Source: Cypionkella psychrotolerans
GTDB taxonomy: Bacteria > Pseudomonadota > Alphaproteobacteria > Rhodobacterales > Rhodobacteraceae
Length of the DNA: 64,000 nt
Assembly (NCBI RefSeq): GCF_001294535.1
Contig: NZ_LGIC01000037.1
Location: forward strand, 1-64,000
Reading direction: 5' to 3'
The stretch's first letter is position 1; the number at the start of each line of letters is the position of its first letter. Below the pieces are notes generated by a model, which had not been told where the DNA came from, searched no databases, and saw only the letters and a list, made by a program, of their open reading frames with translations. Positions 24,705 through 33,420 of this stretch are shown here, one piece after another. Position numbers and translations under genes: made by a program.

Positions 24705-25562
24705 CTACCACCGCCCGGACGCGCCACCCCCGGACGATCCCCCGCCACCAAATCCACCAGATGACCCTGACGAGGAATTGGATATGCGCGTGATGCTATA
24801 GATTTCGTGTTCTGAATAGTCACAATAGCTGCAAAGCGTGGTTTGGCTGCCGCTGCCAGACTTCGTCGTGTCTGCGGCAACATCGACGACGCGACTGCGT
24901 GACAGCCCCTTGCGACCACATTTTGGACAGGCCCGAAACCGCGTGGTCGCATCGCCAATTTGCCGTCGTAGCACCGCAGCTGCTAAAAGCCCGAAAAAGA
25001 AAACATACGGCATCGCGCCGAGCAGGCCGGAATAGTCCCGCTCAATCGGCGGCGGATTGTGGATGGCAAACGGCCGCGCCAGACGGTCGATCACCGCTTG
25101 CGCCCCGGCCTCAATTCCGTCGGCATAGCGGTTGTCGCGAAAGGCGGGCAGCATGTCACGGTCGATCACCCGCTGCGCCAAGCCGTCATAGACCGCATCA
25201 AATCTCGTCCCGAGCGCGATCCGCATCTCATGATCGCCCTTGGCGACCAGGATCAGAATGCCATCATTGCGCTTTTTGTCGCCAATCCCCCAAGCATTGA
25301 ACAGCTTTTTCGCATAAATCTCAATATTTTGCCCTGATCCACCATAACTTGCCTTGCGCTCCATCGTGACGACACTGATATGCACCCCCGTCTCATCGCG
25401 GGCCTTTTGCAGCGTAGCATTCAGCCGGGTTTCCTCATCGGGACTGAGCACACCTGCAAAATCCGAGACAGTATCGGAGAGTGGCTGCGGCAAACCCTGC
25501 GCCATTGCTGCAACGGGCAAAAACACCAGCAACAGCAGGGTCCGAATTAGTCCTCGAATCAT
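24705..25562 (-). CDS. TPM-domain (YgcG-like) membrane protein
   Basis: A 285-residue protein with signal peptide (MIRGLIRTLLLLVFLPVAAMAQ), a TPM domain facing the periplasm (VSDFAGVLSPDEETRLNATLQKARDETGVHISVV; NDGILILVAKGDHEMRIALG), one transmembrane helix (YVFFFGLLAAAVL) and then a cytoplasmic zinc-ribbon-like segment (CPKCGRKG ... LCSYCDY). It ends with a Gly/Ser-rich tail (FGGGGSSGGGASGRW) typical of YgcG relatives. The start abuts the stop of the decarboxylase gene. The role of this family is unclear; related TPM proteins take part in photosystem repair or envelope stress. Confidence 0.85.
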   Translation of the reverse strand: MIRGLIRTLLLLVFLPVAAMAQGLPQPLSDTVSDFAGVLSPDEETRLNATLQKARDETGVHISVVTMERKASYGGSGQNIEIYAKKLFNAWGIGDKKRNDGILILVAKGDHEMRIALGTRFDAVYDGLAQRVIDRDMLPAFRDNRYADGIEAGAQAVIDRLARPFAIHNPPPIERDYSGLLGAMPYVFFFGLLAAAVLRRQIGDATTRFRACPKCGRKGLSRSRVVDVAADTTKSGSGSQTTLCSYCDYSEHEIYSITRISNSSSGSSGGFGGGGSSGGGASGRW

Positions 25563-26948
25563 TCACTGTCCGATCAATTCCGCAACAATGCGCGGGATCA
25601 TCATGACATCCTCGCGCGTGCAGTCAAACTGACCGACCTGCACCCGGATCACATAGCGGCCCTCATGCCGGGTCTGGGTTAGATAAATCCGGCCATCATC
25701 ATTGATGCGGTTCAGCAGGTTTTCGGTTTTGATATCATCGGGAAGTGCGAAACTATAAAGTGACAGAATGGGTTGCGTGATAATCTTCACGTTAGGAATA
25801 GCTGCTAAAGCCAGAGCCGACTCCTGCGCCCATGCCACATGATTGCGAATCCGCGCCCGCAATCCGTCCAATCCATAAGCCCGCAACGTGAACCACAGCT
25901 TCAACGCCCGAAATCGCCGCCCCAAAGGCACAGTCCATTCGTTGAAATTCACGATCTCCTCGCGTCCAGCGGTCTCCAAATAGGCCGGGCGCAGGCCCAA
26001 GGTTTTCACCTGAGCCGTCGGATCACGCAGAAACTGGATGGCACAATCAAACTGCGCCCCCAGCCATTTATGCGGATTAAACACAATGGAATCAGCATCT
26101 TCCACTCCTTTCCACAGATCGCGAAACTCGGGGCAGATCATCGCCGACCCCGCCCAAGCCGCATCAACATGCACAGGCAACCCATGCGCCTTGGCCACCG
26201 CGATACACTCCGCAATCCTGTCAAACGCCCCAATCGAGGTGCCACCAGCACATAAAACCACCCCAGCAGGCAGCATCCCTGCCGCCTGATCCGCCACAAT
26301 CGCCGCCCGCAGTGCCTCGGGTTGCATCGAGAAACTGGTATCGGTGGCGATCTTAGCCAGATTGTCTTGCCCAATCCCCGCCACCCGAATGGCTTTATCC
26401 ACCGAGGAATGCGTCTGCGCCGAAGCATAGAATCGCAACGGGGCGTGCCCGTGCATCCCCTTGATATTGCCCTGAAATTCCATCGCCTGCTCGCGCATTG
26501 TCAAGATCGCTGACAAGGTCGCCGTCGTCGCCGAATCGTGGATCGTGCCGACAAACCCCTCGGGCAATCCCAGCGCCTCCCGCAGCCAGCCGACCATCAC
26601 CTGCTCAATCTCGGTCGCGGCGGGCGAGGTCTGCCACAGCATGCCCTGACAGGCCATCGCATTGGCCAACTGCTCGGCCAGCATCGACGCGGGGGAGGCA
26701 TTGGCCGGAAAATAGGCGAAAAACCGCGGGTGCTGCCAATGCGTCATGCCCTGCGGCACAATCCGTTCAAAATCGGCAAAAATCTGCTCCATCGGTTCCG
26801 CTGCATCCGGGGCTTCGCGCGGCAGTTGCGCCGCAATCGCCCCCGGCGTCAGATCCGCCCGCACCGAACGATCCCGCAGGCTCCGATGATAGTCCGTCAC
26901 CCAATCGGCGGCGCGCTTTGACCAATGGTTCAGATCGTCATGGTTCAT
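25563..26948 (-). CDS. PLP-dependent aromatic amino acid decarboxylase family protein
   Basis: A group II decarboxylase of 461 residues resembling aromatic-L-amino-acid (tryptophan/tyrosine/dopa) decarboxylases. The PLP lysine lies in FNPHKWLGAQFDC and the cofactor-contacting Asp in HVDAAWAGSAM. The family's start (WVTDYHRSLRDRSVRADLTPGAI) and substrate region (MTHWQHPRFFAYFPANASPASMLAEQ) are clear. The actual substrate cannot be fixed by sight. The next gene downstream, the TPM protein, starts directly after its stop codon. An inverted repeat and a possible Met-rich small ORF lie upstream. Confidence 0.9.
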   Translation of the reverse strand: MNHDDLNHWSKRAADWVTDYHRSLRDRSVRADLTPGAIAAQLPREAPDAAEPMEQIFADFERIVPQGMTHWQHPRFFAYFPANASPASMLAEQLANAMACQGMLWQTSPAATEIEQVMVGWLREALGLPEGFVGTIHDSATTATLSAILTMREQAMEFQGNIKGMHGHAPLRFYASAQTHSSVDKAIRVAGIGQDNLAKIATDTSFSMQPEALRAAIVADQAAGMLPAGVVLCAGGTSIGAFDRIAECIAVAKAHGLPVHVDAAWAGSAMICPEFRDLWKGVEDADSIVFNPHKWLGAQFDCAIQFLRDPTAQVKTLGLRPAYLETAGREEIVNFNEWTVPLGRRFRALKLWFTLRAYGLDGLRARIRNHVAWAQESALALAAIPNVKIITQPILSLYSFALPDDIKTENLLNRINDDGRIYLTQTRHEGRYVIRVQVGQFDCTREDVMMIPRIVAELIGQ

Positions 26949-26963
26949 CTTGGCCTCCCGGTT

Positions 26964-26984
26964 TTCACAATCTTAACCTGTGAA
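26964..26984. promoter_or_regulatory. Inverted repeat upstream of the decarboxylase gene
   Basis: TTCACA-N9-TGTGAA lies 16-36 bases upstream of the decarboxylase start. The spacing suits a dimeric regulator, but the arms are short and it may be chance. Confidence 0.3.
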
Positions 26985-27033
26985 CTAAGCAGCACAACCA
27001 AAACCCCCTTGGCGGCGGGCAAATTCAACGTTA

Positions 27034-27105
27034 TCACATCGGCATGAACACGATGGGCATCATCATTTGCTGCATGACCTGCTGACTTTCCGTCAGGCGG
27101 GCCAT
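27034..27105 (-). CDS. Possible Met-rich small ORF (23 residues)
   Basis: An ATG with GAGGG and AGG stretches upstream opens a 23-codon frame: MARLTESQQVMQQ, then MMMPIVFMPM before TGA. Seven of 23 residues are Met. It lies 85 bases upstream of the decarboxylase on the same strand, in the otherwise gene-free 26949-27180 interval. It could be a leader peptide or a chance frame; only conservation would tell. The interval also holds a CTGAC/GTCAG hairpin within this frame; no riboswitch class is matched. Confidence 0.25.
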   Translation of the reverse strand: MARLTESQQVMQQMMMPIVFMPM

Positions 27106-27180
27106 CACCTCATTCCCTCAACCGGATCAAGCTGATAGACCCGCCGCAGGCAAATGCGAGCGCTAGGGACGAGGGTTGCG

Positions 27181-28599
27181 ATGATCAAACTGCACAACAC
27201 CAAGACACGGGCGAAGGAAATCTTCACCCCGATTGATGCCAAAAACGTGCGGATGTATGTCTGCGGCCCGACGGTCTACGACCGCGCCCACCTTGGCAAT
27301 GGCCGCCCGGTGGTGGTGTTTGACGTGCTCTACCGCCTGTTGCGGCACGTTTATGGCCCGGATCACGTCACCTATGTCCGCAATTTCACCGATGTCGATG
27401 ACAAGATCAACGCCACCGCTTTGGCCCGTCAACAAGCAGGCGACCCGCGGCCCTTGGAGGCTTTGATCCGCGAGCGGACTGAGGAAACCATCCAGTGGTA
27501 TCACGACGATATGGATGCTTTGGGCGCGCTGCGGCCGAATTTTGAGCCGCGCGCGACCGAATATATCGGGCCAATGGTGGCGATGATCGCTGATCTGATC
27601 ACCAAGGGTCACGCCTATGCCATTGAAGGCCATGTGTTATTCCGTGTACGTTCGTACAAGAACTATGGCGCACTCTCGGGCCGCTCGATTGACGACATGA
27701 TCGCCGGCGCGCGGGTTGAGGTCGCGCCCTATAAAGAAGACCCGATGGATTTCGTGCTGTGGAAGCCGTCCTCGGGGGATGAGCCCGGCTGGGAAAGCCC
27801 TTGGGGTCGGGGCCGTCCCGGTTGGCATATCGAATGTTCCGCGATGAGTTATGAACTGCTTGGGGCGTCGTTTGACATTCACGGCGGCGGCCTCGATCTG
27901 CAGTTCCCCCACCACGAAAACGAGATCGCCCAAAGCTGCTGCGCCCATCCCGAGGCGAGCTTCGCCAATGTCTGGATGCACAATGAGATGTTGCAGGTCG
28001 AGGGCAAGAAGATGTCCAAGAGCTTGGGCAATTTCTTTACGGTCAGGGATTTGCTGGATCAGGGCTATCCGGGCGAGGTGATCCGCATGGTGTATTTGGG
28101 GACGCATTACGGCAAGCCAATGGACTGGACCATGGAAAAGGCAATCGAGGCGGAAGTTAAACTCTTCGGCTATATAGAGATGATTGCGCGGTACGGCGAC
28201 TTGGATGTGGCCAAGCTACTTGAACCGAAAATCGAAGTAGTTGACGCGCTGAGTGATGATCTGAATACGCACGAAGCGTTGCGTATTCTTGGAACATTAA
28301 ATGGTTCATCCGATGCTAACGACCTCGGCCGAAATATCGAATTTCTGGGAATTTTGAATTGGGAGCAACTTGCATCAAAAACGCTGCAGTATCGGCGGGC
28401 GCTCGAAATTCTTGCACCCCTGGCAATCCAAATTCAGAAACTACGAGAAGAAGCAAAGGTCAGTAAAAATTTCGTCCACGTAGATGCCTTAAGAAAAGCG
28501 ATAAGTGAGGCAAATGTTTCAGTGATGATGAGCAAGGAAGAAGTCGTTCTTCGTCCAGAAATGGATTTCGACGTGACTAAGTTGGAAGTCCTCAAATGA
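27181..28599 (+). CDS. cysS: Cysteine-tRNA ligase with atypical 3' third
   Basis: Charges tRNA-Cys. The 472-residue enzyme has the class I motifs: the HIGH equivalent HLGNGRP, KMSKS in [11 protein letters not shown], and the zinc ligands (CGPTVYD, IECSAM, HHENE). Start at 27181 gives [13 protein letters not shown]; a 9-codon upstream extension is unlikely. From about 28150 to the stop the DNA changes: G+C falls to about 42 percent (25 of 60 in three counted 60-base blocks) against about 67 percent in a block near 27.8 kb, and codon use shifts to AT-ending codons. The frame is intact and the C-terminal anticodon-binding region is of normal length, so this looks like a mosaic gene. cimA overlaps its end by four bases. 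Confidence 0.95.
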   Translation: MIKLHNTKTRAKEIFTPIDAKNVRMYVCGPTVYDRAHLGNGRPVVVFDVLYRLLRHVYGPDHVTYVRNFTDVDDKINATALARQQAGDPRPLEALIRERTEETIQWYHDDMDALGALRPNFEPRATEYIGPMVAMIADLITKGHAYAIEGHVLFRVRSYKNYGALSGRSIDDMIAGARVEVAPYKEDPMDFVLWKPSSGDEPGWESPWGRGRPGWHIECSAMSYELLGASFDIHGGGLDLQFPHHENEIAQSCCAHPEASFANVWMHNEMLQVEGKKMSKSLGNFFTVRDLLDQGYPGEVIRMVYLGTHYGKPMDWTMEKAIEAEVKLFGYIEMIARYGDLDVAKLLEPKIEVVDALSDDLNTHEALRILGTLNGSSDANDLGRNIEFLGILNWEQLASKTLQYRRALEILAPLAIQIQKLREEAKVSKNFVHVDALRKAISEANVSVMMSKEEVVLRPEMDFDVTKLEVLK

Positions 28600-30218
28600 C
28601 CCGCGAGCGCCTCTACTTGTTCGACACCACCCTGCGCGATGGCCAGCAGACGCAGGGCGTGCAATTCTCCACCGCTGAAAAACGCCAGATTGCCACGACG
28701 CTCGATCAGTTAGGGGTGGATTATATTGAGGGTGGTTGGCCGGGCGCGAACCCGACCGACTCAGAGTTTTTCGCCAATGCGCCGAAAACCCGCGCCACGA
28801 TGACGGCGTTTGGCATGACCAAGCGGGTCGGGCGCTCGGCGGAAAATGACGATGTGCTGGCGGCGGTGCTGGATGCGGGTACGCCTGCGGTCTGTTTGGT
28901 CGGCAAGACTCATGAATTTCACGTTACAACCGCTTTGGGTGTTTCCCTTGAGGAAAATCGCGAGGCGATTGCGGCCTCGTTCAAACACGTCACCGCCAAG
29001 GGACGTGAGGCGCTGTTTGACGCCGAGCATTTCTTCGACGGCTACCGCGCCAACCCGGATTACGCGCTGTCTTGCCTGCGCGCGGCCTTGGATGCAGGCG
29101 CGCGTTGGATCGTCCTCTGCGATACCAACGGCGGCACCTTACCCTCGGAAGTCGGCCGCGTGGTGGCCGAAGTGATTGCCGCTGGCATCCCCGGTGATCG
29201 CCTCGGCATCCATTGCCACGACGATACCGGCAACGCCGTGGCCAATTCTTTGGCGGCAGTCGAGGCGGGCGCGCGGCAGATACAAGGTACGCTGAACGGT
29301 TTGGGAGAGCGGTGCGGCAATGCCAATCTGATCACCCTGATCCCAACCCTGCTGCTGAAAGAACCCTTTGCCCACCAGCTTGAATGTGGCGTCTCAACCG
29401 AGGCCTTGGCGGGCCTTGTACGTTTGTCCCGCATGCTCGATGACATCCTGAACCGCGTGCCGCACCGCGCCGCCCCTTATGTTGGTGCCAGCGCATTTGC
29501 CCACAAGGCGGGCCTACATGCCAGCGCTATCCTAAAGAACCCAAGCACTTACGAGCATATCCCGCCAGAGCTAGTCGGCAATGAGCGCATCATCCCGATG
29601 TCGAACCAAGCCGGGCAATCCAACCTGCGGGCGCGTCTGATCTCGGCGGGTATTGAGGTGGCGGCAGGTGATCCGCGTCTCGGGCGCATCCTAGAGATCA
29701 TCAAGGAGCGCGAGGATCAGGGCTATGCCTACGATTCCGCGCAAGCCAGTTTCGAACTGGTGGCGCGCACCGAACTCGGCCTGCTGCCGCAGTTCTTCGA
29801 GGTCAAGCGCTACCGGGTGACGGTCGAGCGGCGCAAGAACAAATACGACCGCATGGTCAGCCTGTCCGAGGCCGTGGTGGTGGTGAAAATCGGCGATCAG
29901 AAGATGCTGTCGGTGTCGGAAAGCATGGATGAAACCGGCACCGATCGCGGTCCGGTGAATGCTTTGTCGAAAGCGCTCGCGAAGGATCTCGGCCCCTATC
30001 AGGGTGTGATTGACGATCTGCGTCTGGTCGATTTCAAGGTGCGGATCACCCAAGGCGGCACTGAGGCGGTCACGCGGGTGATTATTGACAGTGAAGACAG
30101 CCAAGGCCGGCGCTGGTCCACCGTGGGCGTCTCGGCGAACATAGTGGACGCCAGTTTTGAGGCGTTGTTGGATGCGATCAACTGGAAACTGATCCGCGAT
30201 ATTGGAGCCCCGGTGTGA
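28596..30218 (+). CDS. cimA: Citramalate synthase
   Basis: Condenses pyruvate and acetyl-CoA to (R)-citramalate, giving a threonine-independent route to 2-oxobutyrate and isoleucine. The 540-residue protein has the TIM-barrel DRE-TIM signature ([60 protein letters not shown]) and a C-terminal LeuA-type allosteric domain ([19 protein letters not shown]). The length and the GWPGANPTD motif separate it from 2-isopropylmalate synthase. It is coupled at both ends (ATGA with cysS, GTGA with the next gene). Confidence 0.93.
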   Translation: MTRERLYLFDTTLRDGQQTQGVQFSTAEKRQIATTLDQLGVDYIEGGWPGANPTDSEFFANAPKTRATMTAFGMTKRVGRSAENDDVLAAVLDAGTPAVCLVGKTHEFHVTTALGVSLEENREAIAASFKHVTAKGREALFDAEHFFDGYRANPDYALSCLRAALDAGARWIVLCDTNGGTLPSEVGRVVAEVIAAGIPGDRLGIHCHDDTGNAVANSLAAVEAGARQIQGTLNGLGERCGNANLITLIPTLLLKEPFAHQLECGVSTEALAGLVRLSRMLDDILNRVPHRAAPYVGASAFAHKAGLHASAILKNPSTYEHIPPELVGNERIIPMSNQAGQSNLRARLISAGIEVAAGDPRLGRILEIIKEREDQGYAYDSAQASFELVARTELGLLPQFFEVKRYRVTVERRKNKYDRMVSLSEAVVVVKIGDQKMLSVSESMDETGTDRGPVNALSKALAKDLGPYQGVIDDLRLVDFKVRITQGGTEAVTRVIIDSEDSQGRRWSTVGVSANIVDASFEALLDAINWKLIRDIGAPV

Positions 30219-30976
30219 GCTTGCAGGCCTGCGCTGATCTGGTGGACCGCGGCGATCCTGATCGGTTCGCGGCGGTGATGGCGGCTCCGGTCAGTTTGAG
30301 GGCGCGGCTGTGGCCGCTTTATGCGTTCAATCTGGAAATCGCCCGCGCGCCCTGGGTGACGAAAGAGCCGATGATCGCGGAAATGCGGCTGCAATGGTGG
30401 CGCGATGTGGTGGCCGAACCGGGCGCACGGGCACATGAGGTGGCGGGGCCGTTGCATGATCTGATCAGGGTGGCGGGGTTGGATGTCACGGTCCTCGATA
30501 AGATGGCGGCGGCGCGGGTTTGGGACGTTTATTCGGAGCCGTTTGAGGATCAGGCGGCGTTTGATTTGTATCTGGACGAGACATCAGGTGGGCTGATGTG
30601 GCTGGCGGCGCGGGCTTGTGGGGCGGGTGATCGGGCCGAGGAAACTGTGCGGGCCTATGGCTGGGCTGCGGGGTTGGCGGCCTATTTGCGGGCGATTCCG
30701 GTGTTGGAGGAACGCGGGCGGCGGCCCTTGGTGGATGGGCGGCCGGAGGCGGTGCGGGAACTGGCGGCGCGGGGGCTGGAGAAGATTTCGAAGGCGCGAG
30801 TGGGGCGGGGATTGGTTGGCAGAGCTGCCCCGGCTTTGCTTGCGGGGTGGCAGGCGGAGGCGCTTTTGAGACAAGTTGTGGCCGATCCGATAGTGGTCGC
30901 CGAGGGTCGGATGGGGTTGTCGGAATTTGGGCGGCGGCGGCGGTTGCTCTGGCAGGGATTTTCCGGGCGGTGGTGA
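30215..30976 (+). CDS. Squalene/phytoene synthase family protein (NDUFAF6-like)
   Basis: A 253-residue protein with the all-helical prenyl synthase fold: RARLWPLYAFNLEIARAPWVTKEPMIAEMRLQWWRD is characteristic of the alphaproteobacterial/mitochondrial NDUFAF6-like branch. The second Asp-rich motif is weak (DLYLDETSGGLMWLAARACG), so catalysis as a true phytoene or squalene synthase is doubtful. The mitochondrial relative is a complex I assembly factor. Starts with GTG overlapping the cimA stop (GTGA), so it is translated with cysS-cimA. Confidence 0.8.
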   Translation: MSLQACADLVDRGDPDRFAAVMAAPVSLRARLWPLYAFNLEIARAPWVTKEPMIAEMRLQWWRDVVAEPGARAHEVAGPLHDLIRVAGLDVTVLDKMAAARVWDVYSEPFEDQAAFDLYLDETSGGLMWLAARACGAGDRAEETVRAYGWAAGLAAYLRAIPVLEERGRRPLVDGRPEAVRELAARGLEKISKARVGRGLVGRAAPALLAGWQAEALLRQVVADPIVVAEGRMGLSEFGRRRRLLWQGFSGRW

Positions 30977-31005
30977 GTGTCCACGCGTGGGCAGGTTTTC
31001 CTGCA

Positions 31006-31050
31006 TGGTAAATCAATGGCTTAACGGTGGTCTGGTAAGGTTCTGTTAAG
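31006..31050. repeat. 45-bp intergenic motif, copy A
   Basis: This interval shares GTAAA-TCAATGG-TTA ... CTG ... GG-TCT-TTAAG with 38106-38150, over the same length of 45 bases and with a one-base shift in the middle. It lies between the convergent ends of the squalene-synthase-like gene and the GNAT gene, reaching just past the GNAT stop. Directly upstream is a CCACGCGTGG palindrome. Confidence 0.4.
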
Positions 31051-31498
31051 ACGTTCCCGCAAGGTCGAACGCGTAGCGCAGGCCAGAAACCGGGGCCGGT
31101 TCGAAGCCCTGTGCCAGATAAAACGCCTTAGCGATGTCATTGCCCGGCAAGGTCGACACTGTCACATAACTTGCGGTTTTGCTGCGGGCATAGTCTAGGC
31201 TGGCGGCCAGCAGCGCCTTGCCGATACCATCGCCGCGCGCATCGGTACAAACGTACAGATGATGCAAATCCATGCCGCGTTGGCCGTATTGCACCCGCGC
31301 AAGCTGTGTCAGGGCGGCATATCCGAGCAGGCGGCGGCCTGCCTGAAACACCAAGGCGTGCAGCCAGGGCGCTGCGCCAAATAGGTCGCGTTGCAGGTGG
31401 GCGACCGTCGCCGTCGCGGTATCGCCGTGATATTCGGCAAGGGCGTGAACCATCTTGCAAAGCTGCGGCAGATCAGAGGGGGTCGCAGGGCGGATCAT
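31046..31498 (-). CDS. GNAT family N-acetyltransferase
   Basis: A 150-residue single-domain acetyltransferase. The acetyl-CoA loop is visible in YVCTDARGDGIGKALLAASLDYA and the C-terminal NDIAKAFYLAQGFEP closes the fold. Acceptor unknown; the start MIRPATPSDLPQLCKMVHALAEYHGD resembles diamine/amino-acid acetyltransferase relatives. Its ATG lies three bases after the stop of the MFS gene, so the pair forms an operon. Confidence 0.85.
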   Translation of the reverse strand: MIRPATPSDLPQLCKMVHALAEYHGDTATATVAHLQRDLFGAAPWLHALVFQAGRRLLGYAALTQLARVQYGQRGMDLHHLYVCTDARGDGIGKALLAASLDYARSKTASYVTVSTLPGNDIAKAFYLAQGFEPAPVSGLRYAFDLAGTS

Positions 31499-31501
31499 CG
31501 C

Positions 31502-32710
31502 CTAACGCGTCTCTTTTGGCTGCAGCGCCAGCCAGATCAGCGCACCGCCTGCCAGCACCAGAAACGGCAGCATGGCCATGTTCACGGCTTGCCAACCGGC
31601 CTGCACCGAGCTGCCCGAGCAGTTCATCAACCCGCCCGAGGAAAAGCTGGCCATGGTGACACCGCCGAAAACGATCAGATCGTTCATGCCCTGCATCCGG
31701 CCGCGCTCGGCCGGGGTAATCAAGGTGGTCAGCATGGTGGTGGCGCCGATGAAGGCGAAGTTCCAACCGAAGCCCAGAAGCATTAGGGCGGCGAAAAAGT
31801 TGAACAGATCGACCCCGGCCATCGCGACCGCTCCGGCAGCGGCGAGGATCATGAGGCCGGTGGCCATTACGCGCTGGGTGCCGAAGCGGGCGATGATATG
31901 GCCGGTGACGAAGGACGGCGCATACATCGCCAGAACGTGGCCCATCACCACATTGGCGGCATCGGATTTCAGATAGCCGCAGCCAACCACGGCCAAAGGC
32001 GATGAGGTCATCACCAGATTCATCAAGGCATAGGATACAGTGGCGACAATCACCGCGACGGCAATCGCGGGGGTGCGGATCAGTTGCGTGCGGCTTCGGC
32101 CTTGGTCAGAGCCATGGCTTGCTGCAGCAGGTTTTGGGATTTTGAGAAAAGCGAACAGGAAAACACCGCAGAAATTCAACGCAATGACGGTGAGGTAGGT
32201 GCCCAGAAACGGCACCACCATGGCATCATTGGTCAGTTTCACCAGTTCTGGCCCGACGATGGCGGACAAGAGACCGCCTGCCATCACCCAAGAAATTGCC
32301 TTGGGGCGGAAGGCGTCTGATGCGGTATCGGCGGCGGCAAAGCGGTAAAAGCCTTGGGCGGACATATAGATACCGGAGAATAACCCGCCCAGAATGAATA
32401 AAGCGAAGGAGCTGTAGAGCAGCCCGGCTGCACTGATGGCAGCGCCCAAGGTGCCGCCCAAAGTGCCGACGATAAAGCCCGCGCGGCGGCCATAGCGCGC
32501 CATGAAGGCGGAAATCGGTGTCGCAGTCAGCATCGAGCCGATCACCATGGCCGAGATCGGCAAGGTCGCCCAGCACGGGTTGGGGGCGAGGCTTTGGCCG
32601 GCCAAACCCGCGATGATGAACATCATCGGCAGTTGCGCGCCTAGGACGGCTTGGGAAGCAACGAGCACAAAAACGTTGCGGCGGGCGAGGCTGTCTTGAT
32701 CTGTCATCAT
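31502..32710 (-). CDS. Major facilitator superfamily transporter
   Basis: A 402-residue integral membrane protein with about 12 hydrophobic segments. The loop after helix 2 carries AFMARYGRRAGFIVG, the MFS signature between helices 2 and 3, and a weaker copy is seen in the second half. Several small, Gly/Ala-rich helices suggest a drug or metabolite exporter, but no substrate can be named. It precedes the GNAT gene in a two-gene operon and is divergent from alkA. Confidence 0.85.
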   Translation of the reverse strand: MMTDQDSLARRNVFVLVASQAVLGAQLPMMFIIAGLAGQSLAPNPCWATLPISAMVIGSMLTATPISAFMARYGRRAGFIVGTLGGTLGAAISAAGLLYSSFALFILGGLFSGIYMSAQGFYRFAAADTASDAFRPKAISWVMAGGLLSAIVGPELVKLTNDAMVVPFLGTYLTVIALNFCGVFLFAFLKIPKPAAASHGSDQGRSRTQLIRTPAIAVAVIVATVSYALMNLVMTSSPLAVVGCGYLKSDAANVVMGHVLAMYAPSFVTGHIIARFGTQRVMATGLMILAAAGAVAMAGVDLFNFFAALMLLGFGWNFAFIGATTMLTTLITPAERGRMQGMNDLIVFGGVTMASFSSGGLMNCSGSSVQAGWQAVNMAMLPFLVLAGGALIWLALQPKETR

Positions 32711-32790
32711 GTGCCATCGGTAGGCATCGGTTTTGGCGGGGGCAAGGGAGATTCGCTCTGGCCTTATGGATTGCGTGGGCTGGAGGGGTG

Positions 32791-33420
32791 ATGGTCGGGC
32801 GGATTATTCAGAGTTTGGATTGCGTGGCGGAGGGGGCGGCTTGGCTGAGCGCATCAGATGCGCGGTTCGCCGAGGCTTTGGGCGTGGTGGGGGCGTTGCC
32901 ATTGCGCCGCCATGCCGACGGATTCACGGCGTTGCTGGATGCGATTGTGGGGCAGCAGGTCTCGGTGGCCTCTGCCAATGCGATCTGGGCGCGGATGGAG
33001 GCGGCGGGAGTGGTCAGCTTGGACGGGGTGCTGGCTGCGACGGACGAGGATTTGCGGTCTGCGGGGTTGTCGCGGCAGAAGGCGCGTTATGCCAAGGCAC
33101 TGGCGGGTTCTGGCATTGATTTCATTGGCTTGCGCAGCAAAGTTGATGAGGTGGTGATCGCGGAATTGGTGGCGGTGCCGGGGATCGGCCGTTGGACTGC
33201 CGAGATTTATGCGATGTTTGCGCTGGGGCGGGCGGATGTGTTTGCGCCGGGGGATTTGGCCTTGCAGGAAGGCGCGCGGTTGCTGTTCGGGCTATCGGAG
33301 CGGCCCACGGAAAAGGCGTTGCGGGGGATGGCAGAGGCTTGGAGCCCGTGGCGCGCGGTTGCGGCGCGGGTGCTATGGGCTTATTATCATGTGTCAAAAT
33401 CGCGGGAAGGTATTCGATGA
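32791..33420 (+). CDS. DNA-3-methyladenine glycosylase II (AlkA-like, HhH-GPD)
   Basis: Excises alkylated bases from DNA. The 209-residue protein has the HhH-GPD core: LLDAIVGQQVSVASANAIWARM, then the hairpin VPGIGRWTAEIYAMFALGRADVFAPGDLAL with the catalytic Asp in PGD. No FeS cluster cysteines, so AlkA-type rather than endonuclease III. ATG at 32791 follows GGAGGGG; a GTG one codon earlier is also possible. Its end overlaps the esterase start (ATGA). Confidence 0.9.
   Translation: MVGRIIQSLDCVAEGAAWLSASDARFAEALGVVGALPLRRHADGFTALLDAIVGQQVSVASANAIWARMEAAGVVSLDGVLAATDEDLRSAGLSRQKARYAKALAGSGIDFIGLRSKVDEVVIAELVAVPGIGRWTAEIYAMFALGRADVFAPGDLALQEGARLLFGLSERPTEKALRGMAEAWSPWRAVAARVLWAYYHVSKSREGIR

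Noticed and set aside
26949-27180. Possible riboswitch upstream of cysS or the decarboxylase
   Set aside because: Fragments recall TPP (AAATGCGAGCGCTAGGGA) on one strand and fluoride-type GGTGATGG on the other, but the rest of each consensus, including the paired stems, is missing, and the downstream genes do not fit.
30486-31016. Pro-rich minus-strand frames over the squalene-synthase-like gene
   Set aside because: Several overlapping Pro/Arg-rich frames in all antisense registers, a composition effect of the GC-rich sense gene.
31036-31056. SOS-like GTTC direct repeat near 31040
   Set aside because: The two GTTC units are separated by nine bases, not seven, and lie between convergent gene ends.
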